From NCBI GenBank assembly GCA_963839645.1, contig CAWIVZ010000001.1, positions 1,178,001-1,242,000 of the forward strand: DNA of 64,000 nucleotides. Reading direction: 5' to 3'. Below, piece after piece: positions 34,653 through 43,408 of this stretch. Both the position numbers and the translations under genes were made by a program. The stretch comes from PALSA-911 sp963839645. Its GTDB lineage: Bacteria; Pseudomonadota; Alphaproteobacteria; Acetobacterales; Acetobacteraceae. The notes below the pieces were generated by a model, which was not told the DNA's origin, made no database searches, and was given only the letters and a program-made list of their open reading frames with translations. Every line of letters starts with the position of its first letter. The first letter of the stretch is position 1.

Positions 34653-35774
34653 ACGCGCATGGGCATCAGCACGTAGAGGGCTGACGCGTCGCCGGCGTCA
34701 CGCACCACGGTGGGAGCGGAGCCGTCGGCGAAGCGGAACTCCACCTGCTCGCCGATCTGGTCGGTGATGTCGTTCAGGTAACGGGCCTGGAAGCCGATCT
34801 CCAGCGGGCCGGCTTCGTAGGAAACCCGCTCGCCGTCCAGTTCCTCGGTCGCGTTGCCCATCTCCGGGCTGGCGGCCGACAGGACCAGCAGATCTCGCGC
34901 CAGGGACAGCTTTACCGGGCGCGAGCGTTCGGAGGAGATGGCCGCGACGCGTCCAACGGCCTCGGCGAAGTCCTTCTTGCCGACGCGAAGCACCTTGTCG
35001 TTATCGCGCGGGATGACGCGGTCGTATTCGGGGAAGGTGCCATCGATCAGCTTGCTGGTCAGCAGCACCGGCCCGGCATGGAACTGGATGCGGGTGTCGG
35101 ACAGCGAGATGTCCACGTCGCCCGTCACCTCGTCGAGCAGCTTGCGCAGTTCGGCGACGGTCTTGCGCGGAATGATGACGCCGGGCATCGACGCGGCGCC
35201 CATCGGCAGCGGCTCCTCGACCCGGGCCAGGCGATGGCCATCGGTCGCGACCGCGCGCAGCACCTTGGTGCCGTCGCTGTCGGCGGCGTGCAGGTAGATG
35301 CCGTTCAGGTAGTAGCGGGTTTCCTCGGTGCTGATCGCGAAGCGGGTGCGGTCGATCAGCGCGCGCAGCGTATGGGCCGGCAGGCTGAAGCGGTGCGGCA
35401 GGGCGCCGGCGGTCATCGAGGGGAAATCCTCGGTCGGCAGCACCACCAGGCTGGTGGAATAGCGCCCGGAGCGCAGGGCAAGCTGGGCGTCCCCGCCCGG
35501 ACAGTCGAGTTCTACCTCTGCGCCGTCCGGCAGCTTGCGGACGATTTCGTACAGGGTCGCCGCCGGCGCTGTGCAGGCGCCGTTGCGTGACGGCATCGGC
35601 CGCAACGTCCTCGACGATGGCGATTTCCATGTCGGTCGCGGTGAGGGTGAGCTTGCCGTCCCGAACGGCGATCATGACGTTCGACAGGATCGGGATGGTG
35701 TTGCGCTTCTCAACCACGCTCTGCACATGGGCCAGCGCCTTCAGCAGGGTGGCGCGGTCGGCCTTGAACTTCAT
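34649..35774 (-). CDS. dnaN: DNA polymerase III sliding clamp, beta subunit (one frameshift)
   Basis: Starts MKFKADRATLLKALAHVQSV at 35774. The first clamp domain begins 'VEKRNTIPILSNVMIAVRDG' and after 'DVAADAVTQ' an extra base near 35580 shifts the frame into GACTAPAATLYEIVRKLPDG. The remainder is standard: 'RFAISTEETRYYLNGIYLHA', 'GVIIPRKTVAELRKLLDEV', 'TFPEYDRVIPRDND' and the C-terminal 'ALYVLMPMRV'. The corrected length, about 375 residues, is normal for the ring-forming processivity clamp. Essential and well conserved, so the break is probably a sequencing error. The TAG stop is shared with a dispersed repeat. Confidence 0.92.
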
Positions 35775-35922
35775 CGTCTCAATCCTTAGGAGAGCGGGCC
35801 TCACGGGACCGGGCATTGCAGCCATGCTCGAATCGGATAATGACTGTAGCAAGTGCTGGGTCCCAGGCAAAGTGAGCCAGCCAAAGTAGGTTAAGGCGGG
35901 GCTCGCTTGCGCCTAGGCCGGA

Positions 35923-37515
35923 TCAGGATTCCAGCATTCGCCGCAGCAATTCGACGTCCTCGGCGAAGGCGGTGTCGCGTTCCATCAACTCGCCGATGCG
36001 CGAGACCGCGTGCATGACCGTGGTGTGGTCGCGGTTGCCGAATTTGCGTCCGATTTCGGGCAGAGAGCGGCTGGTGAGCTGCTTGGCCAGATACATCGCC
36101 ACCTGCCGCGGCCGGGCGACCGCGCGGGCGCGCCGGGCTGAGGACATGTCGGTCAGACGGATGTTCCAGTGCTCGGCGACGCGGCGCTGGATCTCCTCGA
36201 TGGTGACGCGTCGGTCGTGCGCCTTCAGCAGGTCGTGCAGCACTTCCTGGGTGGCTTCCAGCGTGACAGGCCGGCCGAAAAGGTTGGCGTGGGCGATCAG
36301 GCGGTTCAAGGCGCCTTCGAGTTCGCGCACGTTGGAGGTGATCTTGTGGGCCAGGAATTCCATCACCTTCGGGGGTACCGGCACGCCGGCGCGGGCGGCC
36401 TTGGCTTCCAGGATGGAGATGCGCAGCTCGAATGTGGTGGCGTGCAGGTCCGCGACCATGCCGCAGCCGAGCCGGGTGCGCAGCCGGTCTTCCAGGCCGT
36501 TGAGGTCGGAGGGCGACTTGTCGGCGGAGACGACGATCTGTTTACCCGCGTCCACCAGGGCATTGAACGTGTGGAAGAACTCTTCCTGGGTGTTGTCCTT
36601 GCCGATCAGGAACTGCAGGTCGTCGATCATCAGCACATCGACGCTGCGCAGCTGTTCCTTGAACTCCATGGTGGACTGGCTGCGGATGGCAGCGATGAAA
36701 CGGTACATGAACTTCTCGGCCGACATGTATGCGACCGTCGCCGGGCCTGAGCCGTTCTGGCTGCGCTGCGAGAGCTCCCAGGCGATGGCGTGCATCAGGT
36801 GGGTCTTGCCGAGGCCGACGCCGCCATACAGAAACAGCGGGTTGAAGCCGGCGCTGTACGGGTGCTCGGCGACCCGGCGGGCGCAGGCATGGGCGAATTC
36901 GTTGGGCTTGCCGACGACGAAGCTGTCGAAGGTGAAGCGCGGATCGAGCGCCCCGGCCAGGTCTGAGCGCACGTCGGCCCGGTCATCGGCCTTGGGCTGG
37001 GCGCGGCTGTCGGATTTGCCGTTGACTTGAGGCGGGACCGGTTTCGGGGATGCCTGCTGTGCCGAGGCCGGGGGAGCCGGCGAGGCCGAGAGACTTTCGG
37101 CAAGCCCGGAGATCGGCTGAACCGCACCGCCGACGCGGATATCCACGCTGCGCACATGCTCGTTCTCGGCCAGCCAGAGAGCCGTGATGCGATCACCGTA
37201 ATGGTTGCGTACCCAGTCGCGCAGGAAGCGGGTAGGGAGGTGCACCGTGATCTCGTCGCCGTCGATCCCGGCGAGGGTCATTTGCCGAAGCCAGGTGCGG
37301 TACTCGACGTCGCCCACTTCGCTTTGCAGACGGCCGCGGATGCGCGCCCATTGGGCGGCCATTTGCGGGTGATCGGTCAGCCCCCGGTCGGGCGACCTGG
37401 GTTCATCGAAGGGGAGGTCGCCTGCATTCCCATCGTCGTCCGCCACCACCGACACCTGCCTGCTCCAAATACCGACAATTCCCGCCGGTTGCCTGGCAGG
37501 TCGAGTTTCTTGCAT
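35923..37515 (-). CDS. dnaA: chromosomal replication initiator DnaA
   Basis: A 530-residue initiator from ATG 37515 with no frameshift. The N-terminal DnaB-interaction domain ('WARIRGRLQSEVGDVEYRTW') and a Pro/Ala-rich linker are followed by the AAA+ domain with Walker A 'GGVGLGKTHLMHAIAWEL', Walker B 'VDVLMIDDLQFLIGKDNTQE' and the arginine-finger region 'LEDRLRTRLGCGMVADL'. The C-terminal DNA-binding domain has the signature 'FGNRDHTTVMHAVSRI'. The first ~45 residues before 'DRGLTDHPQMAAQWARIRGR' are atypical, so a downstream start is possible. It heads dnaA-dnaN-recF-gyrB, all on the minus strand. Confidence 0.95.
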   Translation of the reverse strand: MQETRPARQPAGIVGIWSRQVSVVADDDGNAGDLPFDEPRSPDRGLTDHPQMAAQWARIRGRLQSEVGDVEYRTWLRQMTLAGIDGDEITVHLPTRFLRDWVRNHYGDRITALWLAENEHVRSVDIRVGGAVQPISGLAESLSASPAPPASAQQASPKPVPPQVNGKSDSRAQPKADDRADVRSDLAGALDPRFTFDSFVVGKPNEFAHACARRVAEHPYSAGFNPLFLYGGVGLGKTHLMHAIAWELSQRSQNGSGPATVAYMSAEKFMYRFIAAIRSQSTMEFKEQLRSVDVLMIDDLQFLIGKDNTQEEFFHTFNALVDAGKQIVVSADKSPSDLNGLEDRLRTRLGCGMVADLHATTFELRISILEAKAARAGVPVPPKVMEFLAHKITSNVRELEGALNRLIAHANLFGRPVTLEATQEVLHDLLKAHDRRVTIEEIQRRVAEHWNIRLTDMSSARRARAVARPRQVAMYLAKQLTSRSLPEIGRKFGNRDHTTVMHAVSRIGELMERDTAFAEDVELLRRMLES

Positions 37516-37751
37516 TTTTGATCGATGGCCCCGCCATCAACACCCGCAATTTATGACGAGGCTGTAATTCAAATCAATCTAATTCTGATAAATTCCGCGC
37601 GGGTCAAGTAAAACGACAGAAGATTTCAAGCTCAAAAATATTGCGCGGCAATTTGATGCCACGCCGATTTTCGCGCAACTTTAATTCATTCGGGATTTAA
37701 CAGGCGATTACTCATTCGCCCGTTGTGATCACGTTGCCGCACTCAAACCTC
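37516..37751. promoter_or_regulatory. AT-rich region upstream of dnaA, possible origin region
   Basis: The stretch 37550-37720 is much richer in A and T than its surroundings (for example AATTCAAATCAATCTAATTC and CGCAACTTTAATTCATTC). It holds the dnaA promoter and could include an unwinding element. I could not find convincing TTATCCACA-type DnaA boxes, so calling it oriC would be speculation. dnaA next to rpsT is also the arrangement near the origin in Caulobacter. Confidence 0.4.
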
Positions 37752-37779
37752 GCGTGCCTTGCCGATTGGCAGGGCACGC
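37752..37779 (-). terminator. hairpin after rpsT
   Basis: GCGTGCCTTGCC at 37752-37763 and GGCAGGGCACGC at 37768-37779 form a 12-bp stem with one mismatch and a four-base loop, eight bases beyond the rpsT stop. No clear T-tract follows on the minus strand, so termination may be weak or the hairpin may mainly stabilise the rpsT message. Confidence 0.6.
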
Positions 37780-37787
37780 TTCGACTG

Positions 37788-38057
37788 TCAGGCTATGGCG
37801 AGCGACTTGATGCGCGCCGAGAGCCGCGAGATCTTGCGGGCCACAGTGTTGTCGTGGATCACGCCCTTGTCGGCGGCGCGCTGCATTTCGGGCTGTGCGG
37901 CCCGCAGGGCGGCCGCGGCCGCCGCCTTGTCGCCGCCGGCGATCGCCATCTCGACCTTCTTGATGAAGGTGCGCATGCGCGACTTGCGAGCCTGGTTACG
38001 CTCGGCGCGGACGACGTTCTGGCGGATGCGCTTGCGCGCGGAGGCGGTGTTGGCCAT
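37788..38057 (-). CDS. rpsT: 30S ribosomal protein S20
   Basis: From ATG 38057 the protein has 89 residues: MANTASARKRIRQNVVRAER, then 'NQARKSRMRTFIKKVEMAIA' and 'GVIHDNTVARKISRLSARIK', typical for the three-helix S20 protein that binds 16S rRNA. The 'HDNTVARKISRL' C-terminal motif is diagnostic. In-frame codons upstream of 38057 are not conserved. It stands upstream of dnaA on the same strand, as in many alphaproteobacteria. Confidence 0.95.
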   Translation of the reverse strand: MANTASARKRIRQNVVRAERNQARKSRMRTFIKKVEMAIAGGDKAAAAAALRAAQPEMQRAADKGVIHDNTVARKISRLSARIKSLAIA

Positions 38058-38314
38058 GTGTTCTTTTCGATCCGGAAGGGAGTTGGCAAGCAGAAAGGCA
38101 GGCAAAGGCGCTAGGTGTCGGCGGGTCGGCAAGGCATCGTTCGGCGCACAATGGCATGCCGCCAACCGATAACTGTCACGCTAGACGAACCAAGCACGAC
38201 AGCGGAAGGGGAGGGTTCTATGCAGAGGCCCCGGCGGAGTCAAGGAACCGGCGGTCGTTATATGACGGTTTCATGCACACGTGCATTGCGCCGCCGGCCG
38301 TTGGGGCGGATTTG

Positions 38315-39097
38315 CTAGCCGTGGTTGAAGGCCGGTTTACGCTTCTCGACGAAGGCGGCCATGCCTTCCTTCTGATCGGGCGTGCCGAACAGCGACAGGA
38401 ACAGTGCCCGCTCATGCATCACGCCCTCGACCAGGGTGGTCTCGAACGCGCGGTTGACGGCTTGCTTGGCCATCGCCACCGCGACCGGTGACAGGCTGGC
38501 GATGCGCTCGGCGATCTTCAGCGCCTCGGGGATCAGCTGATCGGCCGGGAACACCCGGCTGACCAGGTTGGCGCGCTCGGCTTCCGCCGCGTCCATCATC
38601 CGGGCGGTCAGGACCATGTCCATGGCCTTGGACTTACCGACTGCGCGCGTCAGGCGCTGGGTACCGCCGGCGCCGGGGATGACGCCGAGGTTGATTTCGG
38701 GCTGGCCGAACTTCGCCGTATCGGCGGCGACGATCATGTCGCACATCATCGCGAGCTCGCAGCCACCGCCCAGCGCGAATCCGGCGACCGCGGCGATCAC
38801 GGGCTTCTGAACGCGCAGGATCGTCTCCCAGCGCTTGCCGATAAAGTTCTCCAGATAAGCGGCCGGATAGGTCCGGTCGCGCATTTCCTTGATGTCGGCG
38901 CCGGCGGCGAAGGCGCGGTCTGAGCCGGTCAGCACGATGGCGCCGATCGCGGGATCGGCGTCGAAGGCCAACAGCTGGGCGCCCATCTCGTCCATCAGCT
39001 GGTCGCAGAGGGCGTTCAGCGCGGCCGGGCGGTTCAGGCGGATCAGCCCGACGCGGCCATGCGTTTCGACGAGAATGGTTTCCGGCGTGGCGGCCAT
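38315..39097 (-). CDS. enoyl-CoA hydratase
   Basis: A 260-residue crotonase-fold enzyme starting MAATPETILVETHGRVGLIR. The oxyanion-hole segments are 'GSDRAFAAGADIKEM' and 'AAVAGFALGGGCELAMMCDM'. The catalytic Glu residues are in 'GGCELAM' and 'FGQPEINLGVIPGAGGTQRL', the two-Glu pattern of true hydratases. It hydrates 2-enoyl-CoA to 3-hydroxyacyl-CoA in fatty-acid beta-oxidation. It is monocistronic between mutM and rpsT, a position shared with related genomes as far as I recall. Intact and of usual length. Confidence 0.92.
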   Translation of the reverse strand: MAATPETILVETHGRVGLIRLNRPAALNALCDQLMDEMGAQLLAFDADPAIGAIVLTGSDRAFAAGADIKEMRDRTYPAAYLENFIGKRWETILRVQKPVIAAVAGFALGGGCELAMMCDMIVAADTAKFGQPEINLGVIPGAGGTQRLTRAVGKSKAMDMVLTARMMDAAEAERANLVSRVFPADQLIPEALKIAERIASLSPVAVAMAKQAVNRAFETTLVEGVMHERALFLSLFGTPDQKEGMAAFVEKRKPAFNHG

Positions 39098-39160
39098 CTT
39101 GGATCTCCGGTTTTTCTGGTCCGGCGCTTCTAGCCGCAGGGCTTGCGCAGGTCCAGCCGG

Positions 39161-40006
39161 TCAGCGCTGGACCTTGGCGCAGTAGAACGTGCTGCGGCCG
39201 GACTGCACGATGCGCTTTATGCCCGGGCAGGCAGCACAGCGCGGGCAGGGCTCCCCCTCCCGGCCATAGACCTTCCAGGCGTGCTGGAAGTAGCCGAGCT
39301 CGCCGTCTGGTTGGACATAGTCGCGCAGGCTTGATCCGCCGGCGGCGATCGCCTCGGTAAGCGTGGTTTTGATCTCCGGCACCAGCCGGGCGGCGCGGGC
39401 GCCGGGGACAGTGTGGGCCAGGCGCAACGGGCTGATCCCGGCCCGGAACAACGCCTCGCAGACATAGATGTTGCCGAGGCCTGCCACATTCTTCTGGTCC
39501 AGCAGGGCAGCCTTGATCGGTGTGCGCTTTCCGGTGAGTGCGGCCGACAGGCTGGCCGCCGAAAAATCGTCGCCCAGCGGCTCCGGCCCCAGGCCGGCCA
39601 GCAGCCGGTGCGCGTCCTCGGCGTCGGTGCGCACCAGGTGAACCGAGCCGAACCGGCGGGGATCGACGAAGCCGACCCGCCATCCGCCATCCGCCCCGGC
39701 GTCGGTCTGCAGCATCACGTGTTCATGCAGGGGGTCGGGATCGTTGCGCCCGGCCGGCTCGATCAGCATGCGCCCGGACATGCCGAGATGGATCAGCACG
39801 CTGTCCCCGCCCGACAGGCGCATCAGGATGTATTTGGCCCGGCGGCGAAAGCCGAGCACCTGCGCGCCGGTCAGGCGGGCGGCGAGGCCGGGCGGGAACG
39901 GCCAGCGCAGATCCGGCCGTCGCACCTCGGCGCGCGCGATCCGGCGGCCCTGCAGCTTCGCCTGCAGGCCACGCATCACGGTCTCGACTTCGGGCAGCTC
40001 AGGAAT
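39161..40006 (-). CDS. mutM: formamidopyrimidine-DNA glycosylase (ATT start)
   Basis: A 281-residue DNA repair glycosylase/AP lyase. The catalytic N-terminus PELPEVETVMRG must follow the initiator directly because Pro is the nucleophile, yet the codon before it is ATT at 40006-40004 and not ATG. Other hallmarks are 'RRAKYILMRL', 'LIHLGMSGRML', 'DPRRFGSVHLV', 'LLDQKNVAGLGNIYVCEALF' and a C-terminal zinc finger, 'CPRCAACPGIKRIVQSGRST'. It removes 8-oxoguanine. ATT could be a genuine rare start or a one-base sequence error. It is divergent from ubiE with a 45-bp spacer. Confidence 0.9.
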   Translation of the reverse strand: MPELPEVETVMRGLQAKLQGRRIARAEVRRPDLRWPFPPGLAARLTGAQVLGFRRRAKYILMRLSGGDSVLIHLGMSGRMLIEPAGRNDPDPLHEHVMLQTDAGADGGWRVGFVDPRRFGSVHLVRTDAEDAHRLLAGLGPEPLGDDFSAASLSAALTGKRTPIKAALLDQKNVAGLGNIYVCEALFRAGISPLRLAHTVPGARAARLVPEIKTTLTEAIAAGGSSLRDYVQPDGELGYFQHAWKVYGREGEPCPRCAACPGIKRIVQSGRSTFYCAKVQR

Positions 40007-40051
40007 GGGGGAGTTCCAGCATGTGCGGGAGAACGCTATACATGGCCGCCC

Positions 40052-40810
40052 ATGAGCGACAATCCCCCAGCCGGCGAACCCGTGACCGATTTCGGCTTTC
40101 AGCAGGTCCCGCTGGAGGCGAAGAAGCCGATGGTGCGGGCGGTGTTCGACAGCGTGGCGAAGCGCTACGACCTGATGAACGACCTGATGTCGCTGGGTAT
40201 CCATCGGGCCTGGAAGCGGGTGTTCACCACCGCTCTCGATCCCCGGCCAGGCGCGACGCTACTCGATCTGGCCGGCGGCACCGGGGATATCAGCTTTGCC
40301 TGGCTGGCGGCTGGCGGCGGGCCGGTGCTGCTGTCGGACATCAACTACAGCATGCTCTCGGTCGGCCGCGATCGGGCGCTGGAACGCGGTTTCGCTGCCG
40401 ATGTGGCGCTGCTGGTGGCGGATGCGGAGCGGCTACCCTTGCCCGACCGCTCTGTGGATCGCGTTTCGATGGCGTTCGGCCTGCGCAACTGCACCGACAA
40501 GGACGCGGTGCTGAGCGAGGCGCGCCGCGTGCTGCGCCCGGGCGGGCGGTTCCTTTGCCTGGAATTCAGCAAGGTGCGGGTGGCCGCGTTGGCGCCGGTC
40601 TATGAGGCCTGGTCGTTCAAGGTGTTGCCGCAGATCGGGCGAATGGTGGCGCAGGACGAGGACAGCTACCGCTATCTGGCCGAGAGCATTCGCATGTTCC
40701 CCGACCAGGACACGCTGGCGGGCATGATGCGCCGCGCCGGTTTCGCGCGCGTCAGCGTGCAGAATCTGTCGGGCGGGATCGCCGCCATTCACAAGGGGTG
40801 GCGTCTTTGA
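40052..40810 (+). CDS. ubiE: ubiquinone/menaquinone biosynthesis C-methyltransferase UbiE
   Basis: A 252-residue SAM-dependent methyltransferase from ATG 40052. Diagnostic segments are 'VFDSVAKRYDLMNDLMSLGI', 'HRAWKR', motif I 'LLDLAGGTGDISFAWL', 'VSMAFGLRNCTDKDAVLSEA' and 'RVLRPGGRFLCLEFSKV', with the C-terminal 'SGGIAAIHKGWRL'. It methylates the ring of demethyl-ubiquinone precursors. Its last 13 bases overlap the start of coaBC, so they are co-transcribed. UbiB, often encoded between these two in relatives, is not present here. Intact. Confidence 0.95.
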   Translation: MSDNPPAGEPVTDFGFQQVPLEAKKPMVRAVFDSVAKRYDLMNDLMSLGIHRAWKRVFTTALDPRPGATLLDLAGGTGDISFAWLAAGGGPVLLSDINYSMLSVGRDRALERGFAADVALLVADAERLPLPDRSVDRVSMAFGLRNCTDKDAVLSEARRVLRPGGRFLCLEFSKVRVAALAPVYEAWSFKVLPQIGRMVAQDEDSYRYLAESIRMFPDQDTLAGMMRRAGFARVSVQNLSGGIAAIHKGWRL

Positions 40811-42013
40811 CCATATTATCGGGCAAGCGCGTCCTGTTGATCGTCGCCGGTGGGATCGCCGCCTTCAAGGTGCATGAACTGATCCGGCTGCTGCGCGCCC
40901 AGGGGTGCGGGGTGACCTGCGTGCTGACCGAGGCCGGAAGGCAGTTCGTCACGCCGCTGTCGTTGCAGGCGCTGTCGGAATCCAAGGTCTATTCCGACCT
41001 GTTCTCGCTGACCGACGAGAGCGAGATGGGGCATATCCAACTCTCCCGCAGCGCCGATCTGCTGGTGGTGGTGCCGGCGACCGCGGATTTGCTGGCGCGG
41101 ATGGCGGGGGGACTGGCGAACGATCTGGCTGCCACGGTGCTGCTGGCGACCGACAAGCCGGTGTTGGTGGCGCCGGCGATGAACGTACGGATGTGGCTGC
41201 ACGCCGCGACCCAGGCGAACATGGCGCTGCTGCAATCGCGCGGCGTTCATGTGGTCGGGCCCGACGAGGGGGCGATGGCCTGCCATGAATACGGCCCGGG
41301 CCGGATGTCCGAGCCCGCTGCCATCCTGGCCGCGATCATCGCCCTTCTGGATGCGCCCAGGCCGCTTGCCGGCCGGCACGCCATCGTTACCAGCGGGCCC
41401 ACGCATGAACCGATCGACCCGGTTCGCTACATCGCCAACCGCAGCAGCGGCAAGCAGGGCCACGCGATCGCCTCGGCACTGGCGTGCGCTGGGCGCGCGG
41501 GTCACGCTGATCAGCGGGCCGGTCTCTGTGGCCGACCCGGTGGGCGTGGATGTCCGGCGGGTGGAGACGGCGCAACAGATGCTGGATGCGACCCAGGCGG
41601 CGCTGCCGGCCGATATCGCGGTCTGTGCCGCCGCGGTGGCGGATTGGCGGGTCGCCAATGCGGCGGAAGGCAAGATCAAGAAGAAGCAGGGCGCGGCGGC
41701 CCCGGCGCTTGAGCTGGTGCCCAACCCGGACATTCTGGCGACCCTGTCGGCCGCCGGGCCGTCGCGCCCGCGCCTGGTGGTGGGGTTCGCGGCGGAGACC
41801 GACGATCTGCTGGCCAATGCCGCGTCCAAATTGCAGCGCAAGGGCTGCGACTGGATCATCGCCAACGACGTGTCTCCGGCCACCGGGATCATGGGGGGCG
41901 AGGAGAACGCCGTTCACCTGATCACCGCCGCGGGGACCGAGGACTGGCCGAGGCTGTCCAAGCAGCGTGTCGCCGAGCGGATCGCCGCTCGGATTGCGGG
42001 AGTTTTTGCGTGA
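40798..42013 (+). CDS. coaBC: coenzyme A biosynthesis bifunctional protein CoaBC (one frameshift)
   Basis: Starts GTG 40798, or TTG 40807 as alternative. The N-terminal flavin decarboxylase (CoaC) shows 'LLIVAGGIAAFKVHELIRLL', 'HIQLSRSADLLVVVPATADL', the active-site 'APAMNVRMW' and 'MACHEYGPGRMSEP'. The CoaB synthetase starts 'AIVTSGPTHEPIDPVRYIAN'. One extra T near 41485 breaks the frame. Corrected reading gives ALGARVTLISGPVSVADPVG, 'AAVADWRVANAAEGKIKKKQ' and 'VGFAAETDD', ending in GVFA. The corrected protein, ~404 residues, makes 4'-phosphopantetheine in two steps. Essential, so the break is likely an error. It overlaps both neighbours. Confidence 0.92.
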
Positions 42014-43408
42014 CCGAGGTTCAATCCGTCTACCAGCGCGGCCTCGGTGGGCCGGTCGCCGGGCCCAATCAGCGCGGCGGAAAGCGCGTTGCCGTGATCG
42101 GCGCCGGCGCCTGCGGGATCTGCGCGGCGAAATACCTGCTGCAATCCGGCTTCGACGTGACCCTGTTCGAGATCGGCAGCCAGATCGGCGGCATGTGGTG
42201 CTACAACAACGACAGTGGCCGCTCGTCGGCGTACCGCACGCTGCACATCAACACCTCGCGCGGCGTGACCCGGTTCAGCGATCTGGATTTCGACGCCGAG
42301 ACGCAGCCCTTCCCCGACCATTTCGACATGCACCGCTACCTGGTGAAATACGCCAACCATTTCGGCGTGACGCCGCACATTCGCTTCGACAGTGAGGTGA
42401 AGCAGGTCCGCCCGGCCTTCGATCCGAAGCGTGAGCCGCCGAAATGGGAAGTGGAACTGGCGGACGGCTCGGTCGAGGCGTTCGACGCCGTGATCGCCGC
42501 GACCGGGCACCTGACGCGGCCGCTGCATGTGCCACAATTGCAGGCTTTCGCCGGCGAGTACCTGCATTCGCACCATTACCGTGAGCCGGAACCCTATGTC
42601 GGCAAGCGGATCTGCGTGGTGGGCGTGGGCAACAGCGCCTGCGACATCGCCAGCGATGTCTGCGTGACGGCGAAGCGCTGCGTGCTGGTGGCGCGGTCCG
42701 GCGTGGTGATTCTGCCCAAGCTGATGTTCGGCCGCGCCTTCACCGACATCACCGCGCAGATCCAGCGGCCCTGGATCCCCCGCAAGCTGCGCCAGAAGCT
42801 GACACGCCTGCTCGTGTGGCTGGTGCATGGCGACATGGCGAAGCTCGGCTTCAAGCGCCCGACCGAACTCACGCATGTCACGTCCAACGCGACGGTGGTG
42901 ACCGACATCGCCTATCGGCGGATCGAGGTGAAGCAGGGGATCGAGGCCGTCGAGGGCAGGACGATCCGCTTCGCCGACGGCACCGCCGAGGAATTCGACG
43001 TGCTGATCGCCGCGACCGGCTATGAGATCGACCTCGATTTCATCCCCAAGGACGTGTTGAAGGTCGAGAACAACGAACTGCCGCTGTACCTTGCGGATGG
43101 TGCCGCCCAACTGGCCCGGCCTGTTCTTCCTGGGCTTCTTCAACACCGACACGGCGCTGAACATGGTGTTCGAGCACCAGGCAAGCTGGGTGCGCGAAAT
43201 TCTGCTGGAGAACGCGGCCCTGCCCAGCGAGGCGGAGATGCGCCAGGCGATCGCCGAACGGACCGCCTGGTATGCCGGGCGCTACAAGCACACGGCCCGC
43301 CATACGATCGAGGAGGAGCATGTCCGCTACCTGACCGATCTTCGCCGTGCCTTGAAAGACATGGTGACGCGAGCCCGCTCGGGTGCCCAGCGAAAATCGA
43401 CTGGGTGA
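42010..43408 (+). CDS. flavin-containing monooxygenase (one frameshift)
   Basis: Starts at 42010 (TEVQSVYQRGLGGPVAG), overlapping the coaBC stop. An FAD-binding 'VAVIGAGACGICAAKYLLQS' lies near residue 30, an FMO-type signature around 'FAGEYLHSHHYREPEPYVGK' and an NADPH-binding 'ICVVGVGNSACDIASDV'. 'DVLIAATGYEIDLDF' is the conserved C-terminal motif. One extra base near 43090 breaks the frame after 'ELPLYL'. Corrected reading gives RMVPPNWPGLFFLGFFNTDT and ends SGAQRKSTG with TGA at 43406-43408, ~465 residues in all. It probably oxygenates a small nucleophilic compound or ketone. The uncorrected frame runs on into the ABC exporter, giving a false 1055-residue fusion. Confidence 0.85.

Noticed and set aside
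37516..37751. Canonical DnaA boxes and a definite oriC
   Set aside because: I scanned by eye for TTATCCACA-like sites on both strands and found no convincing cluster, so I only call it an AT-rich candidate.
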